From NCBI RefSeq assembly GCF_038095995.1, contig NZ_CP146005.1, forward strand, positions 1-64,000: a DNA stretch of 64,000 nucleotides. The letters are read 5' to 3'. The stretch comes from Mesomycoplasma ovipneumoniae (GTDB taxonomy: Bacteria; Bacillota_I; Bacilli_A; Mycoplasmatales; Metamycoplasmataceae). A program made the translations under genes and the position numbers. Below are positions 19,570-31,260 of this stretch, in pieces (the first letter of the stretch is position 1; the number at the start of each line of letters is the position of its first letter). Below the pieces are notes generated by a model. It did not search any database. It had not been told where the DNA came from and saw only the letters and a program-made list of their open reading frames with translations.

Positions 19570-22500
19570 ATGCACGAAAAAAACAAAAATTCATTAATAT
19601 TAGCACTCACCGCTGTTGGTGGTGTTGCTATTTTCGCGACAACGATAGGACTTGTGACTCGAATTCGTTATACAGGAGAAAATCCACGAGCTGAGTTAGA
19701 AAATTTAGTTTCTCGAATCCAAAATGTTGCCTTTAAATCCGATGTCTTTGATGATTCTACCACATATAGTCAAATAAAAGCACAACTTTTTGATAACAGT
19801 GGAAAATTATTAGCTGGCACAGATTTAAATAAATTTATATCTTTTTACACACAGGTTAACTCCAAATTACGCAAATTTGAGCCAACTTTTGCACCAAATA
19901 AACCATTTTTAGAATTTGTTGACTTAATTCCAAACGATAATGATCAAAGTTTTGAGCTTCGTTTCCGCGCAAAACACCAAATTGATAATAATCACACTGC
20001 ATTTTCAACAATTATTTCTAAAAAAGTTTCATTTGCACAACGTTCACAATTTGCTCTTGCCGAATTTAATTCCAATTTAGAAAAAATTACTAAAAGCTTC
20101 AAAGAAAACATCCAAAATTTAAGAAGAACAGGATTTAGCTCTAGTTTTTCAAGTCCAAATTTAATTGATCAAAAAATTGCATCCTTAACCCGAGTTGAGG
20201 ATTTTGCCATTGATGTTAATAAAGCTGGAACTCAACTTGAGGCAGTTGAAAAAATATCCCAATATTTCCCTGATTTTCAAAAAATAATTAACGAGTTAAA
20301 TTTTGATCAAAATAATTCTTTCCCTTTTAAACAAGGAACAATTTACAATTTTAGTTTAGAAAAACATCCTGGAACAAATAATTTTATTTCAGTTGATTCA
20401 AACTCTGTTCCAAGTTTTTTAGTTAAAGCTGAATTGACTGATGATGCAAAATTTGAGCTTAAAAATTTCAATATTGAGGACGCTCAATTGCTTGAAAAAA
20501 TTGATTTAGTTCCACAACCTAGTTCAGGTTCTGAGTCAAGTCAAGATGCAAATAATGAAGGAAAAACCGACGAATCTGGCGAAAAACAAGCAAAAAAAGC
20601 AACTTATTTTGCTGATTTAGATGATATTTTATCTAAAATTTCACTCAAAAAATTAAATTTTCTTGATTTTAAAGTTGCTTCAGGGCAAATTGCACAAACC
20701 TCTACAAATGTTGCAGCTAGTTCAGCTTCTTCATTAACTTCTGAGCAATTACCACAACTTCAGCAAGTAAATTCAGTTCAATTATTCCAAGAGCAAGGCC
20801 AAACACAACAAGATGGACAACAACAAACACAAAGCAATGGTGGAACACAAAACGGAGAGCAAGCCCAAGGACAAGATGGAGCCCAAACACAAGGAACTGA
20901 AGGAGGACAACCTCAAGCCGAATCGCCAGAACAAACTCCTGCTCCTGAAACAAAAACCGAAAGTTTTGAACAATTTGTTGACAAACTTACCGTTAATTCG
21001 ACTACTTCGATAGAATTTTTAGAAAAAATAAATAAAGATCTTTATAAATCAAACCAAGATCAATCTAAATCTGTTGTAAAAGCGATCGAAGATAATCTTT
21101 TAATAAATCCAATTTCTCTTGATTTTGGCGAATTTTCTCCATATTTTGCACAAAAAAAAGTATCAGGAGTTGATTTTCAGCTTGATATTAATCGTGCAAA
21201 AGCAACCTCAAATACTCTTGAAATTCCGGTAAATATTAACCTTTATTCAAGTTTTTTTGGTGATAAAAATCCTAAACTATTAAGATCAAAAAAAGACACT
21301 TTTGAAATAAAATATTTCAAAGATAATGCTAAAACAACTGGAACAACTGGCGCAACTTATCAACTTGACAAAAATCGTCAAGATTTTTACTTTATTAATT
21401 CTTTACCAGAACAAACTTCTTCTACAACTACTTCGTCAACTCAACCTAAAATTCATGAAGAAAAAATTGTAACTGCCGCTTCATTTATTTCCAAAACTGA
21501 GTTAGAAAAATTAATTGAAAATGATAATCAAAAATCTGAAGAATTAAAACAAATTTTATCAAATCAGTTCCAGTATGGATATGATTTTAATCCTCATGAA
21601 TCAATGCTAAAATCATGAACAGGAAATCAAAAATTCCCTAAATTACATGATTTTTTTGATTTTCAATCTGATGATCAAACAGGCTCAAAATTTGGAATCA
21701 AATCTTTAAAATCTAGCGAATTTTTCAAAAACGAGCATGATGTTGCTGCTTTTTATGCTTATTTATTAAGCATGGAGCCAACTGAAATTTTAGAATATCT
21801 TTTTGAAATTGCAAAATCAGCAAATTTAATCAATCCTAATGAACAAATAAATGTAAATGACGTTAAACAGGGTAACATTTTTAGAACCGCAGAAGGTATA
21901 AAATTCAAGCCTGAGTCTAACATTATGGGTCTAGATTTTAACGGTCATGTTAAAACTTTTGACAAAAGAGGTTGAATTTCTAACTTATTTTTACCAAAAA
22001 CTATTGCTGAGAAATTCAAAAATAACCGCGATGATGACAAAATTTTTGAAGAACTCAACAAAATAAGTCCAGCAAAAATTCAACAAGATTCTTCAACAAG
22101 CACAGGCACAGCCGAAGATATTTACAAAGAAATTCGCGAAAATAATAAGAAAATTAATGAAAGTAATAACAATTCAGGTTCTGCAACAGGAATTTTAACA
22201 CAAGTTTCAGCTGTCGGCGGTCAAGCTCAAGAATCTGCAAAACCTGTTGAAGAATTAGTAAAAACTTTTTACTCAACAAAAACAGAAAAACTGACTAATT
22301 TAAAGGATTTATTACTTGCATTTTATGTTAAAGCTAAGGAACTTAATAATTTTAGAGCTTGAGCAAAAGTTAGTTCGGATTTAGATTATCAAATTGTTTT
22401 TGAAAAACAAACTGGTGCAGCAAATTATTCAACAGGAACCGATATTCCAACCGGATCTGAAGGTTACAATCTTACTTATTATTACAAAATTTTTAATAAA

Positions 22501-23085
22501 GAAACAAAAGTTGAAGAATATCAAAGTCCTAAAACAGCTTTAAAAATATTAGTTTCTACAACAGATCAAAAACAATCTGAAGAAAAAAAGACCCTAAATA
22601 AGGCAGTTTTAAGTATTCCACCTTCTTATTCTTTGATTCAATACGAAAAAACTGAATTTGAAAAAATAGCTGCCCAAACTAGTGGGGATCAAACTTCAAA
22701 AAAAGGTTTTGAAGATACAAAAGAATTTAAAGAAATTCAAGAAATTGTTAAAAAGCACGATCCAAATTTAGTTCTTAGTGTTAAATCTGAAACAAAAGAT
22801 ATTTTCCATCCCGAAACAACAAAAATAGTTCTCCTCGAAGTTACCAAAAAAGTTCAAAGTGAAACTGATTCTACTGAAAACACAGCCCAAAATAGTGAAA
22901 AATCTCAACTTAATTTCCAAATTAGAATTCAAAAACTACCAGAAACACCCAAACCAGAACCTTCAGAAATGACTAATTCAAGCGGTTCAGAAGCAACAAC
23001 CACAACAAACTCAACGACCGAAACAAGTTCAACAACTTCAGGAACAACAAGTTCAACAACCACAACGACAACATCATCAAGCTAA
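19570..23085 (+). CDS. P97-like adhesin paralogue (pair 1, upstream member)
   Basis: 1171-residue surface protein with TGA Trp codons. An N-terminal hydrophobic helix (residues ~9-30, LILALTAVGGVAIFATTIGLV) acts as signal or membrane anchor with no lipobox. Domain pattern, size and the P102-like gene 33 bp downstream match the cilium-binding P97/P102 families of M. hyopneumoniae relatives. Residues ~315-345 and ~395-460 are Gln/Ser/Thr/Gly-rich and disordered; SVQLFQEQGQ near F406 resembles the known cleavage motif. The tail is Thr/Ser-rich. No AAKPV-type R1 repeats are present, so ciliary binding by that route is not supported. Confidence 0.75.
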
Positions 23086-23117
23086 ATAACCACAAAATTT
23101 TTAGAAAGTAGAAAGAC

Positions 23118-26100
23118 ATGCTTAATAAAATAAACAAAATAAAAAATGCAAAAACAATAATTTCAACAGGTTTTTCGATCACAGCAATTCTTACAACGAT
23201 TGTTGCAGTTCCAATTGGTCTAACAATTTTTGAGCGTTCATATAGTTCACAAATTTTTGGTAATGTTGATAAAAATGAGGTTGTTAGTCTAAAAACTCAG
23301 ACAACTTTTAGCGAGGAAGATTTTATTAATGCCCTTAATAATCTAAAATTGCATGATGAGTACAAAAATTTATCAGCAAAAACAGCCCTTTCATTAGCTA
23401 AAAACCCTTCATATGCTTTTAATTTTTTAAAAGCATATGACTTTAGTCCAATAACTAAACACAATTTTCGGGTAGTTTTAGACATTGAAAAAGCAAATGC
23501 CTCTGGCACTGAAGTGAAAAATGTTGTAGTTTATGCTCATTCAGATCCACTCAAGCTTACTTATTCAAAACAAGTTGACCTCAAAGGTTTTGCTCAAAGC
23601 GATAAAGCTGATGGTGATTTAGTTGGATTCCAAATTGATCTTGAAAAATCAAAATTAGAACTTTCTGCAGCAAAAAGTTCTAATTTGACAGCTTCAGAAG
23701 TTGCTTTTAAACTTGACAATGATTTTCAAGCCTCATATAAAATATCACGCTCAAAATCTCAAGCATTTTCTGATGCTTTATTCCAAAATGGACTAACTTA
23801 TAATTTAGTTAACACCTTAGGTTTGCCAACAATTTTGGAAAAAGGTTATGTTTTGTCTCCAAAAACAGTTGAAAACCAAAAAGCTAAACAAGAAAAAATA
23901 GTTATGATAGGTGATTCAGACACCAAAAGAGTTGATAGCTTATTGAATGTTAAAAACTTAGTTTTCAAAAATCATGACGATAAAGCCGGAACTCTTTCAG
24001 TTTCTTTTGAGCTAATTGACCCAACCGGGAAAATTGTCAAAGAATTTGACTTCCCAATTTTAGGAATTAAAAAATTAAGCGTTGATGTAAAAGATGTTGA
24101 AAAACAAATTCTTTCACAATTTAGTGATTTAGTTCAATTAAAACCTTTGGTTCAACTTGCGCTTGTCAAAGATAATCAAAGTTTGGCTCAAACCATTTAC
24201 ACCGATAATAAACCCGTTAATCTCGCCGCACTCTTGAGCAAAATTACGCAAAACTCTCAACAAATTGGACGACATAATCAAGTTTCGACCCAACTTTTCC
24301 AAGATTCAGGGCAAAATTCACAAGCTAATGATGACAAAGTTGAAATAAACCGCCAAGATTTCAGCACTTTTTTCAATTCAAAGTCTAACAGAATCCAAGT
24401 TCCTGGTCTTGATGGTTATTTTGTTGAAATTAACAAAATTGATTTAGCAAAAAATTTATCCCAAGAGCAAAAAGATAAACTTTTAAAAGAAAATAAAGTT
24501 TCTTTTGAGGTTGATTTTCAAGTAAAAAAACAACTAAATATTGAAGCTCCTTACCTTGAAAGTGAATTTGTTAAGTCAAATTATCCGGATGTTCTTAAAT
24601 CTTCGCTTGCAAAATTAGGAAAAGGAAATGATTCTAAATTTGTTTTAATTGATCTTGATTCTTCAAAATCTACTTTTGAAGTTCAACTTGATTATGATGA
24701 AAATCAGCGTAAACTTCTAAATTCCGCCTTAAAACAAAATTCACAAATTGACTTTTCAAATCTAGACAAAATTGATCTTGAAGATCCAAAAATTCAAAAC
24801 CTTAATCCTCTAGCTAAAACTTTTGAATTCAAAGAAAATCCTAATGGTCCAAAATTAACTTTAGAATTTATTAAATCTCTAGTTTCAGAAGTTGTTGAAG
24901 ATGCTAAACAACAAAAAACATTTGATCAAGTAGCTAGAAAACTTTATTTCTTAGATCACGGATACCAACCAGAAGATGTTGCTAAATTAGAAGAATACAA
25001 ACAAAAATATTCAGCAATGTTTTCTAAAGGTGACAAAAAATCTGAAGAAAAAGATAAAAAAGAAGAAAAATCAGAACAAGATCAAACTTCAACCACACCT
25101 CCGGCTTCAAATTCAACTCCAGCTCCAACTCCTTCTCAACCCTCAACTCCACCTCAAGGTTCAACTTCAACAGAAGGAAATTCCCAAGCAACAACTGGTG
25201 CATCAACAGGTGCTGCCACTTCTACAACTGCTCCTGCAGTAACTACTACTGCAACCCCTGTACAAGCATCTGCTTTTCAAGATCCACCTCAAGAAACATC
25301 AACCCAAACAGCTGGAAAAGATAAAACAACTGAAAAAACTGAAGTTACAGATGGTTTAGGTATTAAACTTTGGTCATTTTTACAAAAATCTAACTATCCA
25401 GAATCAGTAAATTCTGATATTTCTTATGATGTTGTTAAAAATTCTAACAGCCAAATTGATGTAGTTATGAGTTTTACTCCAAAAACAACTGGAGAAACTA
25501 CATCAAAACCAGCAAAATTAATTTTTTCAATTCAAAATCTTGAAGATAATCAGTCTTATGATTATTTAGTTAAACATAATCCGCTACTTCTTTTTGATTT
25601 TAGAAAAAATCAAAAAACTGAAAATGGAACTGTTACAAAAATATCATCATTAAATCGAACTGATGTTGAAATTGAACTAAATAGTAAAACAAGCGAAGAA
25701 ACTGAAGAAGCTGAAGAGCAAGAAATGGAACAAGTTTCAACGGCAACTTCAATGCCGGTTGCTGATACAGTTCAAACTAGTGAAGCTGCCGCCGCTGCTC
25801 CTTCAACCCCTGTTCAAAATAGCGCCACCCCAGAAGATGGAATAATACTAAACAAGCCTGTAATTTTAGGAAAAGAAACTCAACCTGCGCTTAAAAATGG
25901 TGTGGTAATGTTAGCTTTTAGTCTGAAAAACATTGCTAAGAACAAAAAAACTCATTTACTTTCATCTAAAGAAGGTAAAGGTTTATTTATTTCAAAAGTT
26001 GATTCTAACAATAAAGAGATTTTAGTAATTGGTCTAGACCAAAATGGTTCTAATGCTGCCTCAGGTGAAGCGGCCCACCCAGTAGTTGGTCTAATTTCTG

Positions 26101-26537
26101 GAGTTCAAGGTAATGCGGCTGGACTTTTTGAAATTAAAATGTCTAAACTTGAAAAAAGCACCACAGCACCGCTAAGTTTTGATATTTTTTCACAAAAAAA
26201 TATCAATTTAACTAATCAAAGTGCTAATTTTGATTTACTTAAAGAAGATGACTTATTATTCTTAACTATCTCTAAAAAAGATGCTAATTACACATTTACT
26301 TTAAGTTCTTCTCGTAACCCATTATCTCAAAAAATTGTATCTAATTTAAATTTAGAAGATTCATTCCACAATACATTTAATGGCCACCTTGATTGAAGTT
26401 ATTTAGGTCCAAACCCAAAAAATGAATCTACAGTAACTGTACGTGGTCTAGCAATTTATGATTCTGTAGATTCTGCAAACCAAGAATCAATCTCTCAAGA
26501 ACTTACAAATGCATTTATTAAGGAACTAACTAGATAG
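23118..26537 (+). CDS. P102-like adhesin paralogue (pair 1, downstream member)
   Basis: 1139 residues, co-transcribed with the P97-like gene. The N-terminal hydrophobic segment TIISTGFSITAILTTIVAV anchors or exports it, followed by the P102-type DUF region. Two candidate processing sites, STQLFQDSG (F394) and SAFQDPP (F720), lie in disordered linkers; residues ~655-730 are Ser/Thr/Pro/Ala-rich and another Glu/Ala-rich linker is near 865-910. P102-family proteins are cut at such S/T-x-F-x-D/E sites and the pieces bind fibronectin, plasminogen or heparin. One TGA Trp at 26394. The surface role is inferred from family. Confidence 0.72.
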
Positions 26538-26550
26538 TTTTCCTGCCTGT

Positions 26551-26565
26551 AAAAAAAAAAAAAAA
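26551..26565 (+). repeat. A15 tract upstream of 5S rRNA promoter
   Basis: Fifteen A residues, ending 26 bp before the 5S -10 box. One of four similar tracts in the window (see also 38000, 41551, 55503). Confidence 0.8.
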
Positions 26566-26591
26566 TATTTTGCAAAAAATTTTTTTTGTGA

Positions 26592-26597
26592 TATAAT
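26592..26597 (+). promoter_or_regulatory. -10 box of 5S rRNA gene
   Basis: TATAAT in GTGATATAATTAT, about 10 bp before the mature 5S RNA. Confidence 0.55.
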
Positions 26598-26606
26598 TAT
26601 AAACAT

Positions 26607-26711
26607 AACAGTAACAATAGCAAAAGGGATCACCTGAACCCATTCCGAACTCAGTAGTTAAGCCTTTTTACGCCGACGATACTAGAAATAGGAAAATAGG
26701 GAGTTACTGTT
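26607..26711 (+). rRNA. rrf: 5S ribosomal RNA (orphan)
   Basis: About 105 nt. The termini AACAGTAAC and GTTACTGTT pair to form helix I, and the conserved core GATCACCTGAACCCATTCCGA (shown here as its start) with the CTCAGTAGTTAAGCC segment is diagnostic of 5S rRNA. No 16S or 23S gene is nearby, so 5S stands alone with its own promoter, as in the M. hyopneumoniae group. The closing stem followed by seven T may also help terminate. Confidence 0.93.
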
Positions 26712-26810
26712 TTTTTATTTTCTTGAATAAATAAAAAAACAGTAAAAATAACAAAAAATAGTTAAAATAAACCAAAAAACGCTTAAAAATAGCCAAAAAA
26801 GAGTTAAATT

Positions 26811-27665
26811 ATGACTTTCAGTCAACAAGCAAAACTTGAAATTTTAGCAAATCGACTAACTCGACCAAAATTTAATTCCTTAGTTAAAGGTTTAATTTTT
26901 TCATCATCACTAGATGACGATCCAAGCTATTTTATACTAAGAATTAACAAAAATGAAATTAATTCTCGATTAATTGAAATTTTTCAAAAATTTCAATTGT
27001 TTTTTTCAGAAACTAAAAAAAACAAAAATTGGATCTGTATTGAGAAAAAATTAATTAAAATTGACAAAACACCTGAGAATATTCAATATTTTTTTGCCGG
27101 ACTTTTCATAGGAGGTGGCTCGATTTCACCGCTAGGGTCAAAATCTTACCACCTTGAAATTTCATTTTTGGATAAATCAAAATGTGAAAAAGTTTTAAAT
27201 ATTTTGCGCCAGAATCAATTAGAATTCACTTTTAAGCAAATTTTTTATCAGAACCGCTTAAAAATTTACTTAAAAAAAGTTAACGAAATAATTTATTTTT
27301 TAATGGCTATCGGCGCACTTGAACAAGCTTCAAAACTAGAAATTTTGAGAATTGAACGCGATCATTATCTTAACGCTAACAGAATCACAAATTTTGACAT
27401 AAAAAACGCCAAAAAGATAAGTGAATCATCAACAAACTTTATTAAAAAATGAAATTTAATTAAAAAATACAATCTAACATCGCAATTTAGCGACCAAGAA
27501 TTAATTTTCTTTGAGATTCGGCAAAAAAATCCTGAATTAAGTTTACAAGAAATTTGTGAAATTCTAAAAAAAGAGTATAATATTATTAGAACAAAAGCAG
27601 GCCTAAACTATTGGCTTGTCAAGTCTAATAAAATTTTAGAAAAAGGAGTGAAAAATGCACAATAG
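26811..27665 (+). CDS. whiA: DNA-binding protein WhiA
   Basis: 284 residues. N-terminal LAGLIDADG-homing-endonuclease-like domain with FFAGLFIGGGSIS (catalytic acids absent, as in all WhiA) and YHLEISF, then a C-terminal helix-turn-helix with LSLQEICEILKKEYNI and RTKAGLNYWL. WhiA acts in division and chromosome segregation in Firmicutes. TGA Trp at 27450. The end overlaps the next gene by 11 bp. Confidence 0.88.
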
Positions 27666-28452
27666 AATTATTTTTGACCGCAAAGACTGACGTGCTTATA
27701 GCCGTGCAGACGAAGCTACAAAAAAACTAACAAATAAATTGTTGTCTTTTTCCCTTATGTGATTAGGTGTTGCAATTTTATTTGTTGGTTTAATTACGTT
27801 TGCAATTTTATCAATAGACTCATTATTTGCTATTTATTTAAGAATAGTTAGACCTATTACATCAAGAACTACTGGGATTTTACTATTTCTTGTTTTACTT
27901 TTAGGAGTAAATTTTGGGCTGTCATATTATATAGGTAAATCCGCGTTAGCTGATAACCCGCCAACATTCGTTCTTGTTTTGCTCTTTTTTGTTTTTGTAA
28001 TAGCTAATTCTATCATTCTTCCGTTGATTTTTGCTACTGAATTAGTCTTAGGCAATGGTAACTATATAATGATAGCAATTGGTGGTGCTGGTGGTATAAT
28101 GGGCCTAATTGGAATTTTAGGTTATTTCCAAGTTATCAATTTTGGTAAATTACTACCTTTAATTTTGATTGGTTTTGTTATTGAAATCATTCTTTTCATT
28201 GTTTCCCTTTATGTTTTTTCTACATTTTTAGAAACCTTATATTCACTTATTGCCATCACAGTTACATTAGGAGCAATCGGATATGAGTTTTGAAGTATCA
28301 GAAATCAATCATCTGTAATTTTAGCCAATTACAATAGTGAACGTGAAATTAAACGTGTTTTCTTAAGATTATCAATCTGAAATGCACTTGGTTTATATAT
28401 TTCTTTCCTTCGTTTAGTTGTAAATATATTAAGACTTTTGAGCAGACGTTAA
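27655..28452 (+). CDS. Bax inhibitor-1 family membrane protein
   Basis: 265 residues with about seven hydrophobic segments, an N-terminal charged tail, and a C-terminal block NALGLYISFLRLVVNILRLL that matches the YccA/BI-1 (UPF0005) closing helix. In other organisms these act as calcium-leak or stress proteins of the membrane. AAAAGGAGTG inside whiA is the SD. Function in mycoplasmas is unknown. Confidence 0.7.
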
Positions 28453-28497
28453 AATATATAATTTAGCCTCTATTTTCAAATATTTTTTAAGGATTTT

Positions 28498-29055
28498 ATG
28501 CAAAAAAAAGTAATTTTAGTTGATATTGAGATTGACAAAGGGTCAAATATCAAATACGAAATTGACCCCAAAACTAAAAAATTAGTTGTTGATAGAATTC
28601 TTCGAGGTGATTTTGTTTATCCAGCTAACTATGGTAGCATTCCTGAGACACTGGATTGAGACGGGGATCCATTAGATCTTTTAGTTTATTCTAGTCAAAA
28701 ATTTTTACCCGGATCACAACTAAACGCTAGAATTTTAGGCGCCCTTGAAATGATAGATGACGGTGAGATTGACACAAAATTAATTGCAGTTCATCATGAT
28801 GACTATCGTTTAGATCATATTAATTCAATGGACGATCTACCTCAGGAGTGATTAGATTCAATTCATTATTTTTTTAGCAATTATAAAAATTGAAAACGTC
28901 CCGGAATTACAAAAGTCTCAAAATTCATCTCTCTTGACGAAGCGATTAAAGAATTTGAAACTTGCACTAAACTTTATGAAGATTTTCACCATTATTCAAA
29001 AGAAGATTTCCTTAAAACAATGCAAGAAAAATTCCCAGAAAAATATCAAAAATAA
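28498..29055 (+). CDS. ppa: Inorganic pyrophosphatase
   Basis: Soluble family I pyrophosphatase (185 residues), hydrolysing PPi and driving biosynthetic reactions. The Asp cluster [13 protein letters not shown] (residues ~58-70), [20 protein letters not shown] and the [10 protein letters not shown]-like [10 protein letters not shown] are intact. TGA Trp codons at 28657, 28849 and 28891. Confidence 0.95.
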
Positions 29056-29059
29056 CCCA

Positions 29060-29100
29060 AACACATTTTTTTGTTGACAAAGCAAAAAAATGTGTTTTTT
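29060..29100 (+). terminator. Terminator after ppa
   Basis: AACACATTTTTTT and AAAAAAATGTGTT form a long stem around TTGACAAAG, followed by six or more T. Confidence 0.6.
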
Positions 29101-29105
29101 TATGA

Positions 29106-29111
29106 TATAAT
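29106..29111 (+). promoter_or_regulatory. Original -10 box of the BMP lipoprotein gene, now cut off
   Basis: TATAAT 43 bp before the leader at 29154. It lies outside the 114-bp target duplication, so after IS insertion it drives only the truncated leader. Confidence 0.5.
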
Positions 29112-29123
29112 AAAAAAATAACA

Positions 29124-29237
29124 AAAAACATTATTAAAATTTTAGAGGAGAATATGAAAACTAAGTGAAACAAGTTTTTAAAACTAGGTTTAGTTATGCC
29201 AATTTCTGTAATTGGAGTTATTGCTAGTTGCGGTAAT
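29124..29237. repeat. 114-bp target duplication, left copy
   Basis: Identical to 31147-31260 over all 114 bases. Contains the SD, start and signal peptide codons of the BMP lipoprotein gene. Long, variable target duplications are a hallmark of IS1634-family elements. Confidence 0.92.
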
Positions 29238-29306
29238 CCTGAGTTTCCCAGTTTGAAGGCAAAAATTCACTTTTTAGTGAATGCGAATAAGCAAAAATAC
29301 CCGTAA
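29154..29306 (+). pseudogene. Truncated leader of BMP lipoprotein ending in the IS
   Basis: 50 codons. The first 28 are identical to the start of the intact lipoprotein at 31177 (signal peptide, lipobox IASC). Codon 29 onward is read from the IS end and stops at 29304. It retains ribosome binding site GAGGAG and the original promoter, so a short lipopeptide may still be made. Confidence 0.75.
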
Positions 29307-29381
29307 ATCGGTGTTTTTTTACTGTAAAACCTTATTTTTTATTAATTCCGTTTAATTACATTTTTAAATTAATTTTTATGG

Positions 29382-29387
29382 TATAAT
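29382..29387 (+). promoter_or_regulatory. -10 box of transposase, leaderless
   Basis: TATAAT ends 8 bases before the transposase ATG and there is no SD. The same box and start are retained in both 426-bp derivatives. Confidence 0.5.
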
Positions 29388-29395
29388 TATAAATT

Positions 29396-31054
29396 ATGAA
29401 AAAGCAAAATTTGGTTTTATTTAATGTTTGAGGAAACTCGAAAGATAAACTATATAAATATGTTGGCTGAACACAAGGTTATGGCAAATCTCCAAAACGG
29501 TGATTTAGTTTAGGAAATGTGCAAAATTTGGAAAAAATTAATCCAAATGCTATTCAAATTATCAAAGAAAAATTGAAATTGTTTTCAAATTTAGATGACA
29601 TGCATAAAGTCAAGATTGCTTTACTTGATTCTATTAAAAATTCCACCATAATCGAAGGTTCGGTTTTTGTTGGCGGGGAATTAATTGAAAAACTTATTGA
29701 AAAGCACAATATTTTTGAATCACTTCCTAAAAGTAGACATAAAAATATGAAAGAAATTTTTAACTACTTAATTTCAAAACGGATCACCGATCCTGGCAGC
29801 ATTATTAATGCTTTTGATAAAAAGGATGACTACTCAAATCAAATAAATACTTCCAAAAATAGCTTTTATAGACTCTTAGATCTTGTTTTTGAGTCACAAA
29901 ATCAACTTTTAGACAGTCTTAATAAAATGGTAACAAGTGAACTTGGAAAAAGGGACAGTGAATTTTATTTTGACTCATCAACAGTCTATTTTGAGACATT
30001 TGAAAGAAATGGATTAAGAATTCCTGGTTATTCTAAAGATGCTAAATTCAAAGAAGATCAAATTGTCATTGGCTTAGCGTGTGATAAAAATGGTATTCCT
30101 TTTCATATTAAAGTTTTTAAAGGAAATACCGGCGATTCTAGTACATTAATCCCTTTTGTATTAGATGTTGAATCCAAATATAATATAAAAAATATGACAA
30201 TAATCGCTGATCGTGGTATGTCAACTGCTGCAAATATTCGATTTCTTGAATCAAGAAACTATAATTTCATTATTTCTTATCATGCAAAGGTAGGGACTCA
30301 AAAATTTAAAAATTATTTACTAGATCCAAGCGATTATGTTAATGTAAGCGCGGATTTTAAGTATAAAAAAGAAGAATTTTATTCATCTTATAAGAATAAA
30401 AGATACACCGAAAATATTAGAAGAAGAATTATTACTTACAGTACAAAAAGAGCGATAAAAGACAGAAAAGCTCGCGAGGAGCAAATCCAAAGTTTTATTA
30501 AAAAACAAAATAAAGACGGTTTTATTGAAGTAAACAAATTGTTTGGTAAAAAACCTAAATATTTTAAGGAAATTTCAAACATGAAATTTGAATTGGATCA
30601 AAGCAAAATTGACAAAGACAAACAATTTGATGGCTACTATGTTTATGAAACAAATATACTAAATTTGAATGTTTTAGACATAGTTGGAAAATACCAAAAA
30701 CAGTGGAATATTGAAGCTAATTTTAGAAGTCTAAAAGGTTTATTGAATATTCGCCCCGTATTTTTAAGAATTGACGAGCATATTCTAGCTCACACACTTT
30801 TGTGTTTTATCTCACTAGTTATTTTAAAAACTATAATATTTAAAATCAACAAACATATTGCTGATAAAAAATTATTTGAAAACAGTCAATTAACTGAAGT
30901 TGGTTTAGTAACAATGTTGCAAAAATTAAGGCAAAGGGTTGAATTTAACACTTTAGATCAGCAAATAACATTTAAAAATCGCGATGGTGTTCCTAGTGAT
31001 CCGAATATTTGAAATAGGTATGATTTTTACCATGATGTGTTAATAAATCAGTAA
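29396..31054 (+). CDS. IS1634-family (IS4 superfamily) transposase
   Basis: 552 residues when the TGA Trp codons at 29429, 29468, 29501 and 31010 are read through. The DDE catalytic set is visible: first Asp in YFDSSTVYF (residue ~193), second in TIIADRGMS (residue ~271), and Glu in QWNIEANFRSLKGLLNIRP (residue ~440), the YREK-type signature of the IS4 superfamily. It appears intact and so could also mobilise the internally deleted derivatives. Confidence 0.92.
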
Positions 31055-31146
31055 AAAAATTGTAATTAAATTTTTCCAAAAACTTAAAAAAGTCCCTAAA
31101 ACTGGATACTTTTTTAAAATTACCTCACCAAACTGGGAAACTCGGG

Positions 31147-31260
31147 AAAAACATTATTAAAATTTTAGAGGAGAATATGAAAACTAAGTGAAACAAGTTT
31201 TTAAAACTAGGTTTAGTTATGCCAATTTCTGTAATTGGAGTTATTGCTAGTTGCGGTAAT
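31147..31260. repeat. 114-bp target duplication, right copy
   Basis: Exact repeat of 29124-29237. It restores the start, SD and signal peptide of the lipoprotein gene downstream of the IS. Confidence 0.92.

Larger units (their letters stand above)
29238..31146 (+). mobile_element. IS1634-family insertion sequence, complete (1909 bp)
   Basis: Ends with inverted repeats CCTGAGTTTCCCAGTTT (29238) and AAACTGGGAAACTCGGG (31130-31146), 16 of 17 matching, and is flanked by the 114-bp direct repeats. It carries one intact DDE transposase gene. The identical flanks argue for recent insertion. Related to ISMHp-type elements of the M. hyopneumoniae group; the exact IS name needs ISfinder. Confidence 0.92.

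Noticed and set aside
20717-21013. Overlapping ORFs on both strands in the adhesin linker
   Set aside because: They are shadows of the low-complexity Gln/Gly-rich coding repeat, without SD or promoter.
29074-29111. TTGACA plus TATAAT as a full sigma-70 promoter for the lipoprotein
   Set aside because: The spacing is 26 bp, too long, and the TTGACA lies in the loop of the ppa terminator; only the -10 is kept.
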